A stretch of DNA of 64,000 nt from Enterovibrio paralichthyis (GTDB lineage Bacteria > Pseudomonadota > Gammaproteobacteria > Enterobacterales > Vibrionaceae), in assembly GCF_019209835.1 (NCBI RefSeq), contig NZ_JAHUTS010000018.1:1-64000 (forward strand), read 5' to 3'. Under the pieces are notes generated by a model. That model made no database searches, had not been told where the DNA came from, and worked only from the letters and a program-made list of their open reading frames with translations. Shown here one piece after another: positions 41,924 through 50,594 of this stretch (its first letter is position 1; each line of letters starts with the position of its first letter). The position numbers and the translations under genes are program-made.

Positions 41924-44152
41924 TTAGTGAATAAGTTGCTTAAGCAGCGTCGCCTCTTTCTTACCCGGAATAGCTTGTTGGGTATTAATCACCGCAGCTT
42001 GCTTTAACGGCGCAAGCATTTTGCTGTCGACCGCTTTGCCATCACTGGTGTACGTCATGCCATTTTTGACCAACGCATTGCTAGTCGATTTTGCACTGTT
42101 GATCACGTCGTCATATTTACTGCTGACGTGGAATCGGTAAGAACGGTTATTGGTAAACGTGCCTTGTTCAATCTCGCCGGAATATGGGCTCTTGCGGAAC
42201 AAGTAGTTGAAACGCTTGTTATCAATTGACACGTTATCGCTCAATACCAGTGCACCAGGATTAAAGTTGTCCGTAAATCCATCCATGTTGTTGTTAAAAG
42301 ACAAGCTGTTTTTCACTACATGTGGAACCGGAATCCCCTCCCCGCCCAGCTTGAAGCCGTTACCGATCGTGCCACCCTTGTTGGTAATATCGAGGGTGCG
42401 ACCATTGCTGAACGAGATGGAATCCAAAATGGTCACCGCGCCGTTTGCACCATCTTCCACTTTGTTGAACAAATCCCAACCGTCATCAATGTTGTGGTGA
42501 GACAAACAACGGATGAAGATATTGCCATCGCCGATGCGCATCTTGGCCGCAAAACCGTCTGCGTTAATCTGAGAGGGATCCAAGTTGTTGTAGCTTTCGC
42601 TTTCAATTACTTGGTTGTAACTAGCCCACAATGCTCGGCCAATGTTTTCAGGAGATGTGATCACGAAGCCAGTGTCTGGCGCGCCGTGAGTCACCATTTT
42701 TTCGAAGATGTTGTGGCTACCATAAACAATGAACTGTGCACCCGCGACTTCAATACCTTGGTAATGCCAGTAATTTGCTTCGTGGACAAGTTCCGAAACA
42801 AAGCGAACATTATCTCCTTCCGCACGTAGGTGCTTGAGCTTGTCGACACTGCCACTCGCCGTCAGCGGAATTTCCATCCCTTGGTAGTCGCCATCTTTCA
42901 AAATGATGGTGCCACCAGCAGGAAGCAGTTCTATTGCGGTCGCCAAATCAAACGGTTGTGCTTGGGATCCGTTGCCTTTGTCGCTGCCATTTGGAGCTAC
43001 ATATAGCGTCATAGCGTCTGGCAGAGAAACAACGTCAACGCCGTAACGGTGCGCTTGTGTCTCTTTGTTTGGTCCGTCAATGGCGGTGAATTTCACTTCC
43101 ATTTGATTCGTGCCGCTTTCGAGTGTCAGCCACTGGCTGAACAACTCGCCCGCCGTCACGGTTTGCTTCGCAACCGGTTTGCCATTGTGTAAAACTTCAA
43201 ATCCACCCGAGTAATTAGCACGAGCTTGAACCGGATACGCCTTGGTTGCAGACCGAGGTGAAGAAGCGATTTGGAATACCAGTTCTCCCTGCTTGGCCAC
43301 GTATTTTGGAGCGTCCACGGTATCCGCCGCAGCAAGCTTCAAATCGACATTGCTCACCGTCATTTTTGCATTGCGTGATGCAAAGAAACCGACGTATTGC
43401 GAGTTTGAGTTTTGCATTTCAACAATATTGGCATTCGCACCTTTTACTACTTGTTCAACGACTTTGTCGCCATTTCGGTAGCTGACTTTGAAGCCATCAT
43501 TGGTGCGTGTCAGCGTCATGCGGTAGGTTTCAGCAGTACCGTAAGGCACCCTTTCCACATAATCGACACGGCTTAAACGGTTACCCTGCGTCCCCCAAGG
43601 TTGGTAAATACCTTCACGAAACGACGCGTTGATATTAGCCATACCATCATTCGTTCGTGTGTGAGAACGCATTAGGTTCATCACCATGTTCGATGCAGAG
43701 GGAAACTCTTCATGGCCTTCAGGTTGCAGCACCAAACGTTCGGCACCTAAAATATCGCGAACCATCAAACCTGCGCCTTCTTGGCGGTTTGGTGTCGCCC
43801 CTGTTTCCGGGCCAAGCTGTTCGAGCACCACATCCGCACTGAGGGTAAAGTTCACATCGGTCGGCAGCTCAGTGTAGTAAAATGTGAGCCCTTCATGCGA
43901 GTTGGCTAACTTGCCACCGCGGCTTTCAATAGTAAATGTGGAGGCTAACTTACCAGCAGCGACAGCCTCACCATTGACCGTCACTTGGTTCACACCCACT
44001 TTTTCCGGCAAAATAGTCGAGCCGAAGTTCATGTCGGTCGATTGACCAAAAGTGATAGCTTTCCAAGTGAGGTCTTCGACTTTAATCTCAGCAGCGTCTC
44101 CGGCTGGTGCTAATATAGCTGCAAGGCACAAGGCTAAAGTGTGTTGTTTCAT
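41924..44152 (-). CDS. pelX: Exported pectate lyase, polysaccharide lyase family 9 (PelX-like)
   Basis: A protein of 742 residues from the ATG at 44152, close to the 732 of PelX. A signal peptide (LALCLAAILAPAGDAA) is followed by an N-terminal jelly-roll part (about 25-275), an Ig-like linker (about 285-380) and a PL9 parallel beta-helix from MTLYVAPNGSDKGNG. Catalytic and calcium-site residues are in NADGFAAKMRIGDGN (Lys, Asp) and HHNIDDGWDLF (three Asp). PelX is an exo-acting periplasmic lyase that releases unsaturated digalacturonate. The GTG four codons on the frame start (44158) is an alternative. It follows kdgM by 15 bp, so porin and lyase are co-transcribed. Confidence 0.9.
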   Translation of the reverse strand: MKQHTLALCLAAILAPAGDAAEIKVEDLTWKAITFGQSTDMNFGSTILPEKVGVNQVTVNGEAVAAGKLASTFTIESRGGKLANSHEGLTFYYTELPTDVNFTLSADVVLEQLGPETGATPNRQEGAGLMVRDILGAERLVLQPEGHEEFPSASNMVMNLMRSHTRTNDGMANINASFREGIYQPWGTQGNRLSRVDYVERVPYGTAETYRMTLTRTNDGFKVSYRNGDKVVEQVVKGANANIVEMQNSNSQYVGFFASRNAKMTVSNVDLKLAAADTVDAPKYVAKQGELVFQIASSPRSATKAYPVQARANYSGGFEVLHNGKPVAKQTVTAGELFSQWLTLESGTNQMEVKFTAIDGPNKETQAHRYGVDVVSLPDAMTLYVAPNGSDKGNGSQAQPFDLATAIELLPAGGTIILKDGDYQGMEIPLTASGSVDKLKHLRAEGDNVRFVSELVHEANYWHYQGIEVAGAQFIVYGSHNIFEKMVTHGAPDTGFVITSPENIGRALWASYNQVIESESYNNLDPSQINADGFAAKMRIGDGNIFIRCLSHHNIDDGWDLFNKVEDGANGAVTILDSISFSNGRTLDITNKGGTIGNGFKLGGEGIPVPHVVKNSLSFNNNMDGFTDNFNPGALVLSDNVSIDNKRFNYLFRKSPYSGEIEQGTFTNNRSYRFHVSSKYDDVINSAKSTSNALVKNGMTYTSDGKAVDSKMLAPLKQAAVINTQQAIPGKKEATLLKQLIH

Positions 44153-44167
44153 TGTCACTTTTCCTTG

Positions 44168-44845
44168 TCAGAAGTTGTATTTCAAACCGACCCGGAAACG
44201 AGGAACATATTCATCTTTAAACTCTGAGCCATCACCGTTATGCGTGATAGCCGCGATAGAGAAGAATGGAATCACGCCACTTTCTAGCTTGGTATATTCG
44301 CCTTTAAAGTCGATCAGCTGATCATGACCTTTGTCTTTCCATCCACCGTCACTGCCATGAATATCTTTGTACTCGGCTTCTACGCCAAGCTTGCCCCATT
44401 CAAACTTACGGTTAGCATAAAAGTTCAGCTGGTTGTAACGTGAGTCGTCCGTGTTTTTGTACCCATGACGAATACGCGCTGCGACATCCCACTCGTCATT
44501 TATTTTGTACGCACCCGTCAAGTTGTACTTGAACACTGACGCACCCGATGGGCTAGAATCAATGTTAATGCTCGGCGTTAATGAGAAGTTGTCGGTCGCT
44601 TTCCAAAGGTAACTCACGCCAGTTTCATGACCAGCATTGCCCATATGACCATCTTTGTAGTTCCATTTTGCTTCCACACTAAAACCGATTTGGTTGTCGA
44701 AACGGTGAGAAACGTAGACACGATCTCGATTCTCGTCGCCATCACGGTCGGGCACATATTCATGACGAATATCCACCGATGCAGCAGCCGCTAAACCAGA
44801 AGCCATTGCAAGTAAGAGTGCAGATGTAAGGTATCTAACTTTCAT
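44168..44845 (-). CDS. kdgM: Oligogalacturonide-specific outer-membrane porin
   Basis: A 225-residue KdgM-family porin. The signal peptide MKVRYLTSALLLAMASGLAA is cleaved near AAASVDIRHEY. The mature protein is a 12-strand-type barrel: SVDIRHEYVPDRDGDENRDRVYVSHRF, SVEAKWNYKDG, RIRHGYKNTDDSRYNQLNFYANRKF and VPRFRVGLKYNF with a C-terminal Phe. Arg and Lys inside the barrel fit uptake of acidic oligosaccharides. The start at 44845 has GGTG upstream; the longer frame to 44875 is rejected because of an unlikely leader. A KdgR-like box lies about 90 bp upstream. Confidence 0.93.
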   Translation of the reverse strand: MKVRYLTSALLLAMASGLAAAASVDIRHEYVPDRDGDENRDRVYVSHRFDNQIGFSVEAKWNYKDGHMGNAGHETGVSYLWKATDNFSLTPSINIDSSPSGASVFKYNLTGAYKINDEWDVAARIRHGYKNTDDSRYNQLNFYANRKFEWGKLGVEAEYKDIHGSDGGWKDKGHDQLIDFKGEYTKLESGVIPFFSIAAITHNGDGSEFKDEYVPRFRVGLKYNF

Positions 44846-44934
44846 TTTGAAACACCATTTTGATTTATATGACATAAAGTTTTAATATACAGACTGTTAC
44901 ATGCTAATAAAGTTTTTATCGATGCCTTTGTGAT

Positions 44935-44954
44935 CTTTGAAACGGTGTTTTGTC
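44935..44954. promoter_or_regulatory. KdgR-like box upstream of kdgM
   Basis: CTTTGAAACGGTGTTTTGTC fits the KdgR consensus well in its centre (TGAAAC-GGTG-TTT). It lies about 90 bp before the kdgM start. A weaker copy (TTTGAAACACCATTTTGA) lies at 44847-44864 right at the start codon. Confidence 0.6.
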
Positions 44955-44955
44955 T

Positions 44956-45434
44956 TTTTAGTGAACCATGACGCATGGCTTTATTAGATCCGATGCGCGC
45001 AATGATCTATCGGCTCTTTATTGGGATCGCCGGATGGCAATTTCGCTGCTTTTCCAACTCGTCGAACGAGCTCTTTCAAAGCGGAGGAACCATGATGTGG
45101 CGGATGGTTGTCGCAACCGCATTCATGAGTGTGGACGTTTACGGGTAGGGCAGCCAAAGCGCATGATGCTGGTATCAGCGTGATGTTCTACTTTAGGGGA
45201 ACGCGTTGGGATTTTTCACCGCCGACGCGTTTTTTGCGCGTCGCTATCGAAGATTACGAGCAGAAACCGATATAGAAGGTATTCGAGTATGGTTTGCCCA
45301 CAAACCAGAACAGTTATTCATATGGTTAAGCTTTCCATTGACTTTGATCGCCGTAAGCGGAGGTAGGTGAACAGTGTCGGTGACCATTGCACGACTTTCT
45401 TCGGCACAATACCGCAGTACTGGATTTTAACTAC
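44956..45434 (+). other. About 480 bp without an intact gene; possible degenerate coding sequence
   Basis: No long frame survives. In one rightward frame there is MALLDPMRAMIYRLFIGIAG and so on to a stop; another near 45205-45370 reads FFTADAFFARRYRRLRAE, then VWFAHKPEQLFIWLSFPLTL. These protein-like fragments in different frames, broken by stops, suggest a decayed gene, perhaps for a membrane protein. I cannot identify it. Promoter sequence for kdgM occupies the left edge. Confidence 0.35.
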
Positions 45435-45438
45435 GTAT

Positions 45439-45469
45439 AAAAAACGCCTGCGGTGGAGCCACAGGCGTT
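45439..45469 (-). terminator. Terminator after kdgA
   Basis: On the minus strand AACGCCTG and CAGGCGTT pair, with a short inner stem (TGG/CCA), followed by TTTTTTATACG. It ends the kdgK-kdgA transcript. Confidence 0.85.
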
Positions 45470-45534
45470 GGCAAATTTCTCAAAAGATCGTTCGGCTATC
45501 TACGATAGTTTTCAATGCTAACCAGGAAAAGGAA

Positions 45535-46158
45535 TTATTCGATGATTCTTGCAACTTGACGAACCAGCTTCGCCAGTTCATCCCATTGCTCGTTATCAAT
45601 CAAATCGCCTGGTACCATCCAAGTACCACCACACGCTAAGACGGAAGAAATAGACAAGTAATCTTTAACATTGCTTGGACTCACGCCACCAGTTGGCATG
45701 AATTTCACAGGGTAAACCGCAGATAGGGCTTTTAGCATCGCGACGCCGCCTGACGGTTCTGCCGGGAAAAACTTCAGCGTACGCAGCCCCATTTCCATGG
45801 CTTGTTCAACCAAGCTTGGGTTGTTGACACCAGGGACGATGGTCACGTTGCGCTGTTGGCAGTATTTCACTGTAGTTGGGTTAAAGCCTGGGCTCACAAT
45901 AAAGTCCACGCCCGCATCAATCGCGTCATCCACTTGCGCGCTTGTCAGCACAGTTCCCGCACCAATTAACATCTCTGGGTACGCTTCGCGCATGTTTTTG
46001 ATCGCTAAAGCGGCATCTTCAGTACGGAACGTCACTTCAGCACATGGCAGGCCATTTTCAATCAGCACTTGTGCCAGTTTCACTGCCTTGCCTGCGTCTT
46101 TGATCGCGATAACAGGGACTACTTTAATTTCTGAAAGTTGTTGGTTCAGATCTTTCAT
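45535..46158 (-). CDS. kdgA: 2-keto-3-deoxy-6-phosphogluconate aldolase
   Basis: A 207-residue class I aldolase (KDPG aldolase, Eda/KdgA). The active-site Glu is in GLPCAEVTFRT, the Schiff-base Lys in TLKFFPAEPSGG, and the C-terminal phosphate site in KFMPTGGVSPSNVKDYLS. It cleaves KDPG to pyruvate and glyceraldehyde 3-phosphate, the last step of pectin uronate catabolism. AAGGA lies about ten bases before ATG. It is 11 bp after kdgK, so both are one operon. An Entner-Doudoroff copy may exist elsewhere in the genome. Confidence 0.96.
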   Translation of the reverse strand: MKDLNQQLSEIKVVPVIAIKDAGKAVKLAQVLIENGLPCAEVTFRTEDAALAIKNMREAYPEMLIGAGTVLTSAQVDDAIDAGVDFIVSPGFNPTTVKYCQQRNVTIVPGVNNPSLVEQAMEMGLRTLKFFPAEPSGGVAMLKALSAVYPVKFMPTGGVSPSNVKDYLSISSVLACGGTWMVPGDLIDNEQWDELAKLVRQVARIIE

Positions 46159-46169
46159 TTCATCGTTCC

Positions 46170-47099
46170 TTAGATAGTTGGCATCGCTTGGCTTGGAATG
46201 ATCGCGCCGCGATGTTGAATAACCGTGCCAGCCACTTTGTGCCCAGCAAGCGCAGACTCAGCTACGCCTCCGCCTAAAATTCGTTTTGCAAGATAACCCG
46301 CGCTGAAAGAGTCACCCGCCGCCGTGGTATCCACCACAGCATCGACCTTCAAGGCCGCAATGGTGTGTTGTTGATCATTTGTCACAACAAAGCAGTCATC
46401 GGCGCCACGTTTAACGATGATCTCTTTCACTCCAAAGTTTTTCGTACGGCTAATCGCTTCGTCTTCGTGCTTATCTCCCCACAGCATGACCTCGTCATCA
46501 AAGGTCAAAAATGCCATGTCGGAAATACTGAGGATCTTTGAGTAAAAATCACGGGCTTGCTCGATGTTTGGCCAAAGCTTAGGACGGAAGTTGTTATCGA
46601 ATGCGATTTTGACACCTTCTTTACGGCACTTTGTTAGCAACTCAATCAACACCTGACGACAATCATCCGAAATAATCGCCAAGCTAATGCCACTCAGGTA
46701 GATCATTTGATGTTGACAAAGATCTTTGACCAATGACTGCAATGTACGCTCACGCAGCCAGTATTTTGCCGCCGCATCATTGCGCCAGTAAAAGAAGCTG
46801 CGCTCGCCATCTTCTGCAGTTTCAATCGCATAGATGCCCGGCAATTTATCTTCTGAAAGGTAGACCATATTCGTATTGATCCCCTCTTCACGCCATGCCG
46901 TTAGCATTTCACGACTAAACGGATCATGCCCTAGCCCCGTCACATACGAAGTTTCAACGCCGTGTTGTTTGGTTAGACGAGACAAGTACACCGCGGTATT
47001 GAGCGTATCGCCGCCAAAACCTTGCTGTAGTTCGCAGTTGTGTTTTCTAAGCTCCACCATACATTCGCCGATGATAGCGACACGACTGATAGGGTTCAT
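46170..47099 (-). CDS. kdgK: 2-keto-3-deoxygluconate kinase
   Basis: A 309-residue PfkB-family sugar kinase. N-terminal RVAIIGECMVELRK, the substrate-site GGDTLNTAVYLSRL, and FDNNFRPKLWPN in the middle. The C-terminal signature is VVDTTAAGDSFSAGYLAKRILGG, with catalytic Asp in AAGDSF. It phosphorylates KDG to KDPG, the substrate of the downstream KdgA. GAGGAG precedes ATG 47099. A KdgR-like box at 47162-47181 lies about 65 bp upstream, so the two-gene operon is probably induced with the lyases. Confidence 0.95.
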   Translation of the reverse strand: MNPISRVAIIGECMVELRKHNCELQQGFGGDTLNTAVYLSRLTKQHGVETSYVTGLGHDPFSREMLTAWREEGINTNMVYLSEDKLPGIYAIETAEDGERSFFYWRNDAAAKYWLRERTLQSLVKDLCQHQMIYLSGISLAIISDDCRQVLIELLTKCRKEGVKIAFDNNFRPKLWPNIEQARDFYSKILSISDMAFLTFDDEVMLWGDKHEDEAISRTKNFGVKEIIVKRGADDCFVVTNDQQHTIAALKVDAVVDTTAAGDSFSAGYLAKRILGGGVAESALAGHKVAGTVIQHRGAIIPSQAMPTI

Positions 47100-47161
47100 G
47101 GGAAGTCTCCTCAGTATTTGATGTCGCCATTATCGCAATTACAAAACCAGTCAACAATTAA

Positions 47162-47181
47162 TTTAAAACATCGGTTCATTT
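47162..47181. promoter_or_regulatory. KdgR-like box upstream of kdgK
   Basis: TTTAAAACATCGGTTCATTT has the CGGTTCATTT right half shared with the boxes at 41702 and 51582, and AAAC in the left half. Confidence 0.5.
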
Positions 47182-47196
47182 ATTCGTGAGCTTGAT

Positions 47197-48108
47197 CTAT
47201 CGGCTTTGTCCCTCGGCAAGGTTTTGTAACCAAGCAGAGAGTAATTGCGGCCACACCGCGACGGGTAAACCTTGTGCATCGCGAATGCCAAAACCGTGTT
47301 TGCCTTGCTCAAACAAGTGCATTTCGGTCGCGATTCCGTGCTGGCGAAGTGCTAGCCAAAACACGACGCTGTTCTCTACGCTCACGGCGGTATCGTCACT
47401 GGCATGTAAAAGAAAACAAGGCGGCATGTCTGACGTCACCTGTTTTTCTAGCGAGAATCGGGGAGGTTCAGATTCACATTCCAAATTAGCCAGTAACTCG
47501 GCACGCGAGCCCATATGTGCAATGTCGGTGTTCATACTGATCACCGGGTACATCAAAGCGCAAAAATCGGGCTTGGCAGATACACAGTCCGCCTCATCTT
47601 GAAGAGGATAAACATCCAATGCGTAACTCGTCGCTAAGCTCGCTGCAACGTGTCCGCCAGCCGAGAAACCTAACACGCCAATTGATGATAAATGAGATGC
47701 CAAAGGCAACTGGCGCACCAAGCGCATTGCTCGCTGCGCGTCTGCCAGTGGCGTCCAAGCTCCAAATTCGTGCCCTTCGTTTGGCATGCGATAGGTCATC
47801 ACAAACACGGTAAAACCTGCTTGGTTCAACACGCGTGCGCTGTCCGCCCCTTCTTTATCCACCGAGACTCGCTGATAACCACCACCGGGCATCAATAAAA
47901 TACCAATCCCGTTGGATTGCTCTGGTTCAAACACGACAATTTCGGGATGCGTGATGTCAAACACTGCGCGATCTGGTAACAACTCGTTCGGATTTCTTTC
48001 TTGATAACTTTGCACCAAATCGGAGGGGATTTGAGGCTCAGACCACAAAGGCAAAACGAGATGCTCAGGAAACCAAGTCTGTAGTGAAGTAATCGGCGCA
48101 ACGAGCAT
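47197..48108 (-). CDS. Alpha/beta hydrolase, probable oligogalacturonide acetylesterase
   Basis: A 303-residue alpha/beta hydrolase without signal peptide. The oxyanion-side motif is ILLMPGGGYQRVSVDKEG, the nucleophile elbow GVLGFSAGGHVAAS (Ser in GFSAGG), and the acid and base are in LLHASDDTAVS and FEQGKHGFGI. Its shape resembles acetyl xylan/pectin acetylesterases of the PaeX-like group. In the pectin block it probably removes acetyl groups from oligogalacturonides in the cytoplasm; other esters are possible. GGAG precedes ATG 48108. A terminator stands between it and the upstream operon, so it may be read through or have its own promoter. Confidence 0.83.
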   Translation of the reverse strand: MLVAPITSLQTWFPEHLVLPLWSEPQIPSDLVQSYQERNPNELLPDRAVFDITHPEIVVFEPEQSNGIGILLMPGGGYQRVSVDKEGADSARVLNQAGFTVFVMTYRMPNEGHEFGAWTPLADAQRAMRLVRQLPLASHLSSIGVLGFSAGGHVAASLATSYALDVYPLQDEADCVSAKPDFCALMYPVISMNTDIAHMGSRAELLANLECESEPPRFSLEKQVTSDMPPCFLLHASDDTAVSVENSVVFWLALRQHGIATEMHLFEQGKHGFGIRDAQGLPVAVWPQLLSAWLQNLAEGQSR

Positions 48109-48131
48109 GGCATTCTCTCCGGCTTAAAAAC

Positions 48132-48156
48132 AAAAAAGCCAGCACAATGGCTGGCC
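48132..48156 (-). terminator. Terminator after the kduD-ygjV-kdgF-rpiB-like operon
   Basis: On the minus strand GCCAGC and GCTGGC pair around CATTGT, followed by TTTTTTG. It lies about 30 bp after the isomerase stop. Confidence 0.85.
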
Positions 48157-48184
48157 TTAACCTATTTCCCGATAAAATGAGTGC

Positions 48185-48820
48185 TTAGTCTAGTAGTGAC
48201 TTCACATATTGTGCAATTTCCGGCACTTGGCAGTGCGCAAAGAAACACTCTTGGAATTGCGTGCTGCCTACTGCAGTTTTCACTAGCTCTTGGTCGACAG
48301 CACGTAGACCTTCAACTACATCTTTTGCTACCGCTGATTTCACGTTGTTTAGGATAGCCGCGTTCGCTTGCTGAGGTGCCGCGCGCTCGATTGGGTAACC
48401 TTCACCACGTTTACCTGTAAACGCTTTTTCGAAGATGTAGCGAACGTTCAGTTCACCCGCCCAACCAAAACCTTTTGCAAATGCCAGAGAGACAGCGTTG
48501 CCGTTATTGATTTGGTTGAATAAGAACGCATCAGATGGCTCTAGGCAGTAACCACAAACAACGCCAGGGTGTAGGTTGCAAGACATCAATGCACCTTGGC
48601 CAGTACCACAACCGGTTACCACGAAGTCCACAGCTTTTGAGTTCAGCAGAATGCTCGCCATGATACCTAGGTGAATGTATGTTAGGTGATGGTCGTTTTC
48701 ATCCGTCATACCAACGTTGAAAACATCGTGACCAAGGCCACCTGCTACAGAGTTAAGCTCACCAGCCACCATTGCGTTTTTCGCTGCTTGGCTGTTTTCC
48801 ATCATTAGTGCAATTTTCAT
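48185..48820 (-). CDS. RpiB/LacAB-type isomerase, probable uronate (DhuI-like) ketol-isomerase
   Basis: A 211-residue RpiB/LacA/LacB-fold protein. It starts MKIALMMENSQAAKNAMV and has the active-site VVTGCGTGQGALMSCNLHPGVVCGYCLEP, with Cys71 in GCGTGQG. Long C-terminal helices extend beyond RpiB. No KduI is encoded in the window, so it probably takes over the isomerisation of 5-keto-4-deoxyuronate to 3-deoxy-D-glycero-2,5-hexodiulosonate. The RpiB-type DhuI does the same in other bacteria. It is the last gene of the kduD operon. A ribose-5-phosphate isomerase role is less likely from context. Confidence 0.8.
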   Translation of the reverse strand: MKIALMMENSQAAKNAMVAGELNSVAGGLGHDVFNVGMTDENDHHLTYIHLGIMASILLNSKAVDFVVTGCGTGQGALMSCNLHPGVVCGYCLEPSDAFLFNQINNGNAVSLAFAKGFGWAGELNVRYIFEKAFTGKRGEGYPIERAAPQQANAAILNNVKSAVAKDVVEGLRAVDQELVKTAVGSTQFQECFFAHCQVPEIAQYVKSLLD

Positions 48821-48860
48821 GTGTTACTCCCGCGGAAACTCCGCATTCAAATTTCAATTC

Positions 48861-49181
48861 TTAAACAAAATCTTTGCGCATTGGGGTGAAAGTATCGATA
48901 AGTACACCCGCTTTCAGACAAACACAGCCATGCTCAATGTTTGGCTCTTTGTACATAGTATCGCCCGTTTTGACGATTTTTTTCTCATCACCGATGGTGA
49001 ATTCAAACTCACCAGAAAGCACGTAAGTCAGCTGCTCGTGCGGGTGTGAGTGCATCGCACCAATTGCACCTTCTTCAAAGTGCACTTCTACCGACATCAT
49101 GTTGTCGCTGTGTGCCAGTACTTTGCGTGAAATCCCTTCGCCGAGATCTTCCATCGGAATGTCTTGGTTAAATACGAACAT
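48861..49181 (-). CDS. kdgF: KdgF cupin, ring-opening step for unsaturated uronates
   Basis: A 106-residue single-domain cupin. The metal-site motif is GAIGAMHSHPHEQLTYVLSGEFEF (His, His, Gln) and the second is PNIEHGCVCLKAG (His). KdgF speeds conversion of 4,5-unsaturated galacturonate to linear 5-keto-4-deoxyuronate. AGGTG precedes the start. It lies 7 bp after ygjV and 40 bp before the isomerase gene. Size and motifs match the family fully, and the operon context supports it. Confidence 0.93.
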   Translation of the reverse strand: MFVFNQDIPMEDLGEGISRKVLAHSDNMMSVEVHFEEGAIGAMHSHPHEQLTYVLSGEFEFTIGDEKKIVKTGDTMYKEPNIEHGCVCLKAGVLIDTFTPMRKDFV

Positions 49182-49188
49182 GGTTCAC

Positions 49189-49713
49189 CTAATAACTTGA
49201 TTGATTAATCATGGATTCTGATTGCTGACGATGTAAGCGATAAATCGTCAATAAATTCATCACGATCACGGTCATTTCTAACAGCGTTCCACCAATGGAA
49301 CCCACCAGAATATTATTGGTTAGCCAGCAAGACGCGCCGAGCAAAAAGCCAATGCGCATCCTGATCCCTGACAAGCAGAACACCGAGTATGTACCAATCA
49401 CCGTCCCGATAATCGGCCATAAATCACGCCATTGCTCTGCTACCCAAAAGCCACTGACTAAACTGATAACAATAAAGACAGCAGCAACTCGTTTCGACGA
49501 GACAAAAATCGCCGTGGTCGTTCTGAGCGCCGACAGAAATGCGCTCAGCGCAGAGACCATCGAACCCAGCAATAAAAAGTGGAGAAGATGATTGAGGTTA
49601 AAAATCAGCATCAAGATTTTTAGGTGCCTGTCATTCTTCTGGTAGAAGACGGAGAATCCCAAACCAAAACTAATAAACCCTAAAGCTTGCGCTAATATCG
49701 TGGTATCCACCAT
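49189..49713 (-). CDS. ygjV: YgjV-family inner-membrane protein
   Basis: A 174-residue protein with about five or six membrane helices. It has the YgjV pattern: ALGFISFGLGFSVFYQKNDRHLKILM, SALRTTTAIFVSSKRVAAVF, SGIRMRIGFLLGASCWLTNNILVGSIGGTLLEM. The start has AAGG close to ATG 49713. The family has no firm function; in E. coli ygjV lies beside hexuronate genes, and here it is inside a uronate operon, so a role in uronate or sugar-acid transport is possible. No catalytic motif is visible. Confidence 0.8.
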   Translation of the reverse strand: MVDTTILAQALGFISFGLGFSVFYQKNDRHLKILMLIFNLNHLLHFLLLGSMVSALSAFLSALRTTTAIFVSSKRVAAVFIVISLVSGFWVAEQWRDLWPIIGTVIGTYSVFCLSGIRMRIGFLLGASCWLTNNILVGSIGGTLLEMTVIVMNLLTIYRLHRQQSESMINQSSY

Positions 49714-49731
49714 CACCTTCTTGCAACTCGA

Positions 49732-50493
49732 TTAGCGCGCTAGCCAACCACCATCTACTGCGATGGTGTAACCGTTGATGTAATCCGCAGCTTTAGACGC
49801 TAGGAATACACAAGGGCCAGCTAGATCTTCTGGCGTACCCCAACGAGCAGCAGGAATACGGTCTACGATTTCTTTGTTGCGCTGTTCATCGGCACGCAAT
49901 GCCGCCGTGTTGTTGGTTGCCATGTAACCCGGAGCAATCGCGTTTACGTTGATGCCGTGGCTTGCCCATTCGTTCGCCATTAGACGAGTCACACCCATTA
50001 CGCCACTCTTAGACGCAGTGTAAGAAGGCACGCGAATACCGCCTTGGAAAGAAAGCATTGATGCGATGTTGATGATCTTGCCGCCTTCACCTTGCGCGAT
50101 GAACTGTTTTGCAACCGCTTGAGACATAAAGAATACAGACTTCACGTTGATGTTCATTACGTCATCCCAATCTTGCTCAGAAAACTCGATGGCGTCGTTA
50201 CGACGAATGATGCCCGCGTTGTTCACTAGGATATCAATGCGACCAAGTTCGGTTACTGCGCGGTCAACGATAGTTGGGATGTCGTCTAGTTTCATTAAGT
50301 TAGCGCGGATATCGACGAACTTACGGCCTTCAGCCTCTACTTTCTCAATCGTTTCTGTTGGTTCGCTGATGTTTACGCCAACAATGTCACAGCCCGCTTT
50401 TGCTAGACCAAGCGCCATACCTTGACCTAAGCCAGTGTCACAGCCAGTAACAATGGCCACTTTTCCCTCAAGGTTAAATGAATCAAGAATCAT
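49732..50493 (-). CDS. kduD: 2-deoxy-D-gluconate 3-dehydrogenase (KduD)
   Basis: A 253-residue short-chain dehydrogenase. The nucleotide motif is VTGCDTGLGQGMA, then NNAGIIRR and the catalytic SYTASKSGV (Tyr-x-x-x-Lys), ending NGYTIAVDGGWLAR, typical of KduD. It reduces 3-deoxy-2,5-hexodiulosonate to 2-keto-3-deoxygluconate with NADH. ATG 50493 has AGGAAAACGAC before it; the frame to 50547 is not needed. It is the first gene of the operon kduD-ygjV-kdgF-isomerase and is divergent from kdgR. Two identical-pattern palindromes lie between them. Confidence 0.95.
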   Translation of the reverse strand: MILDSFNLEGKVAIVTGCDTGLGQGMALGLAKAGCDIVGVNISEPTETIEKVEAEGRKFVDIRANLMKLDDIPTIVDRAVTELGRIDILVNNAGIIRRNDAIEFSEQDWDDVMNINVKSVFFMSQAVAKQFIAQGEGGKIINIASMLSFQGGIRVPSYTASKSGVMGVTRLMANEWASHGINVNAIAPGYMATNNTAALRADEQRNKEIVDRIPAARWGTPEDLAGPCVFLASKAADYINGYTIAVDGGWLAR

Positions 50494-50594
50494 GTCGTTT
50501 TCCTCAGTAGTAGGTAATGTCGTGATTTGGCGTCTTGGCCATGCCACTTTTTATGCATGCATCCTTACCCAAAAAATAAACGTTTGCAATTTTT

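Noticed and set aside
44968..45183. 71-residue frame MTHGFIRSDARND...
   Set aside because: No ribosome site or similarity; other frames of the same stretch give equally protein-like fragments, so it is treated as part of a degenerate region.
38636..50493. Alginate degradation cluster
   Set aside because: First impression from uronate genes. The PL22 oligogalacturonate lyase, PL9 lyase, KdgM porin and KduD point to pectin; no PL7, PL15 or PL17 alginate lyase or DEH reductase is seen.
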